This document shows, one piece after another, positions 5,879 through 6,565 of a DNA stretch of 6,565 nt. The notes below the pieces were generated by a model. The model was given only the letters and a program-made list of their open reading frames with translations, ran no database searches and was not told where the DNA came from. The DNA is from Pseudomonadota bacterium. GTDB lineage: Bacteria > Pseudomonadota > Alphaproteobacteria > Rhizobiales > Rhizobiaceae. How positions within the stretch are numbered: the first letter of the stretch is position 1; each line of letters begins with the position of its first letter. The translations under genes and the position numbers were made by a program. The stretch covers positions 1 to 6,565 of the forward strand of contig JAEWHN010000346.1 of the NCBI GenBank assembly GCA_023387775.1, read 5' to 3'.

Positions 5879-6199
5879 ATGATGAAGCTCTTCCTCGCCG
5901 CCACCGCGCTTTTCGCCATTACGGCCGTTGCTGACGCCGGCAATGGGAACGGGAACGGAAACGGCAATGGCAACGCCGGCTCCTTCAACGGCAACGGCAA
6001 CGGCAACAACAACTGGGGCTGGGGCAGCGGCAACAATAACGGCAACAACAACCGCTGCTCGGGCAACGGCAACGGCTATGGCAACAATGGCGGCTCCAAC
6101 CAGGGCAATGGCAACGGCAACAACAGCGAAGGGTGCTCGCCCTTTGGTGGCGACTATGGTGGGCTGTACCTCGACTACGACTATGACTACGATGACTGA
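5879..6199 (+). CDS. Exported Gly-Asn-repeat protein with Asp-Tyr acidic tail
   Basis: A 106-residue protein from ATG 5879. AGGA at 5867-5870 is eight bases upstream, favouring this start (or ATG 5882) over an ATG at 5870 that overlaps it. Residues 1-20 form a Sec signal peptide: Lys3, a hydrophobic core at 4-17, and Ala-Asp-Ala at 18-20 before the likely cut. The mature 86 residues start with six Gly-Asn pairs (21-32), continue as Gly/Asn-rich sequence with WGWG at 46-49, have two Cys (60 and 86) that could pair in the periplasm or outside, and end in LDYDYDYDD (98-106). It is very likely disordered, without enzyme motifs. I do not assign it to a named family; such Gly/Asn-rich exported proteins occur in rhizobia without known function. 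A surface, matrix or metal-binding role is speculation. It stands alone between tRNA-Thr and the convergent galU. Confidence 0.75.
   Translation: MMKLFLAATALFAITAVADAGNGNGNGNGNGNAGSFNGNGNGNNNWGWGSGNNNGNNNRCSGNGNGYGNNGGSNQGNGNGNNSEGCSPFGGDYGGLYLDYDYDYDD
5939..6124 (+). repeat. Imperfect GGCAAC hexanucleotide repeats inside the Gly-Asn gene
   Basis: The Gly-Asn pairs are encoded by imperfect tandem six-base units, mostly GGC AAC with GGC AAT, GGG AAC and GGA AAC variants. The longest run is six units at 5939-5974; further clusters lie at about 5990-6013, 6062-6076 and 6104-6124. Since the unit is a multiple of three, gain or loss would keep the frame. The synonymous differences show the array is not freshly expanded. 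Confidence 0.7.
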
Positions 6200-6310
6200 C
6201 GCAGTTCGTCGCTCCGGGCGCGGCCGGTGCATGGCGTAGCGCTGAGCCCTAGACGCTCCGCATCCTTATCCCTGTTCCTCTGATGGAGTGTCCGGCCCGC
6301 CGGGTGCTCC

Positions 6311-6344
6311 CAAAAGAAATCGGCCGGAGCATCTGCCCCGGCCG
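6311..6344 (-). terminator. Intrinsic terminator of galU
   Basis: CGGCCGG (6321-6327) pairs with CCGGCCG (6338-6344). In the minus-strand RNA the stem continues through a G-U wobble (6337/6328) and two more pairs to an AGAU loop, giving ten pairs, and is followed by ATTTCTTTT (6320-6312). Read on the plus strand the wobble becomes an A-C mismatch and no T-run follows, so it is oriented for galU. It starts 14 bases after the galU stop. Confidence 0.85.
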
Positions 6345-6358
6345 CCATTCATGTCTTG

Positions 6359-6565
6359 TCAGGCTGCCTCGTTGCGGCGTTGTTGCGAGGCGATCATCTG
6401 CGCGATCGGCTGCAGCACCAGGTCGCGCATATCGGCGCGCGCCAGCGCAAAGGCGACATTGGCCTGGATGAAGCCCTCCTTCGAGCCGCAATCGAAGGTG
6501 CGGCCGCGATAAGGGTGGGCATGGAAGGGCTGGCTTTCGCACAGCCGCCTCATGGCATCGGTCAG
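6359..6565 (-). CDS. galU: UTP-glucose-1-phosphate uridylyltransferase, C-terminal part
   Basis: The last 68 residues of a GalU/ExoN-type enzyme; the frame is open at the right edge and the rest lies beyond the window. The enzyme makes UDP-glucose from UTP and glucose 1-phosphate in the cytoplasm, feeding exopolysaccharide, lipopolysaccharide core and cyclic glucan synthesis in rhizobia. Recognisable are LTDAMRRL at the start of the fragment, QPFHAHPYRGRTFDCGSKEG (fragment residues 12-31, with the conserved Cys-Gly-Ser-Lys turn near the sugar-nucleotide site), and FIQANVAFALARADMRD (32-48), which matches the C-terminal helix of the family. The C-terminus ends in a basic/polar SQQRRNEAA tail. 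It converges on the Gly-Asn gene and is followed by a strong terminator. Which paralogue (galU or exoN) cannot be told from the fragment. Confidence 0.92.
   Translation of the reverse strand: MTDAMRRLCESQPFHAHPYRGRTFDCGSKEGFIQANVAFALARADMRDLVLQPIAQMIASQQRRNEAA

Noticed and set aside
5530..5934. Plus-strand open frame through the gene-free stretch
   Set aside because: No ribosome site, no motif, composition unlike a protein; it overlaps the start of the Gly-Asn gene in another frame.
5939..6124. Repeat array as a CRISPR or structural DNA repeat
   Set aside because: Units are six bases, in frame and encode Gly-Asn; there are no spacers.
5807..6232. Minus-strand frame giving a Val/Ala-rich, membrane-like chain
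   Set aside because: The Val-Ala-Val pattern is the reverse complement of the Gly-Asn repeats, and there is no start context. The plus-strand frame has a signal peptide and ribosome site.

Overview
The window looks like chromosomal DNA of an alphaproteobacterium of the order Hyphomicrobiales (Rhizobiales), probably close to Mesorhizobium, Aminobacter or other Phyllobacteriaceae. The evidence is GC-rich coding sequence, rhizobial-type MurA, HisD and IF-1 proteins, two protein families mostly confined to alphaproteobacteria (UPF0262 and DUF2948), and a gene order that I recall as conserved in this group. The genus is an inference from memory; no search was run.

Positions 1-4969 hold a tightly packed minus-strand block. 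In transcription order it is murA, a DUF2948 protein, hisD, a UPF0262 protein, a low-molecular-weight phosphatase-like protein, infA (translation initiation factor IF-1) and maf (cut by the left edge). A hairpin separates murA from the DUF2948 gene. The stretch from the DUF2948 gene to the phosphatase has gaps of 18 bases or fewer. infA has an 87-base leader with a TATAAT box, so it probably also has its own promoter. The block mixes peptidoglycan synthesis, histidine synthesis, translation initiation and nucleotide-pool cleaning; it looks like a growth-linked housekeeping cluster, not one pathway. Upstream of murA is a 62-residue basic protein of unknown function on the same strand.

Positions 5427-5501 are a complete tRNA-Thr(GGT) on the plus strand with a short terminator-like tail. 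About 370 bases with no convincing gene follow; they contain several nested inverted repeats. Then comes a plus-strand gene for a small exported protein made largely of Gly-Asn repeats and ending in an Asp-Tyr acidic tail. It converges on the 3' end of galU/exoN (UTP-glucose-1-phosphate uridylyltransferase, minus strand, cut by the right edge), which has a clear intrinsic terminator.

Most of the window is ordinary core genome. The points that deserve a second look are: the start of the phosphatase gene, where the only standard start codon would remove the first beta strand and put the catalytic Cys at residue 2; the Gly-Asn/Asp-Tyr exported protein and its hexanucleotide repeats; and the structured gene-free stretch between it and the tRNA. 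I do not see a defence system, mobile element, CRISPR array or integrase.
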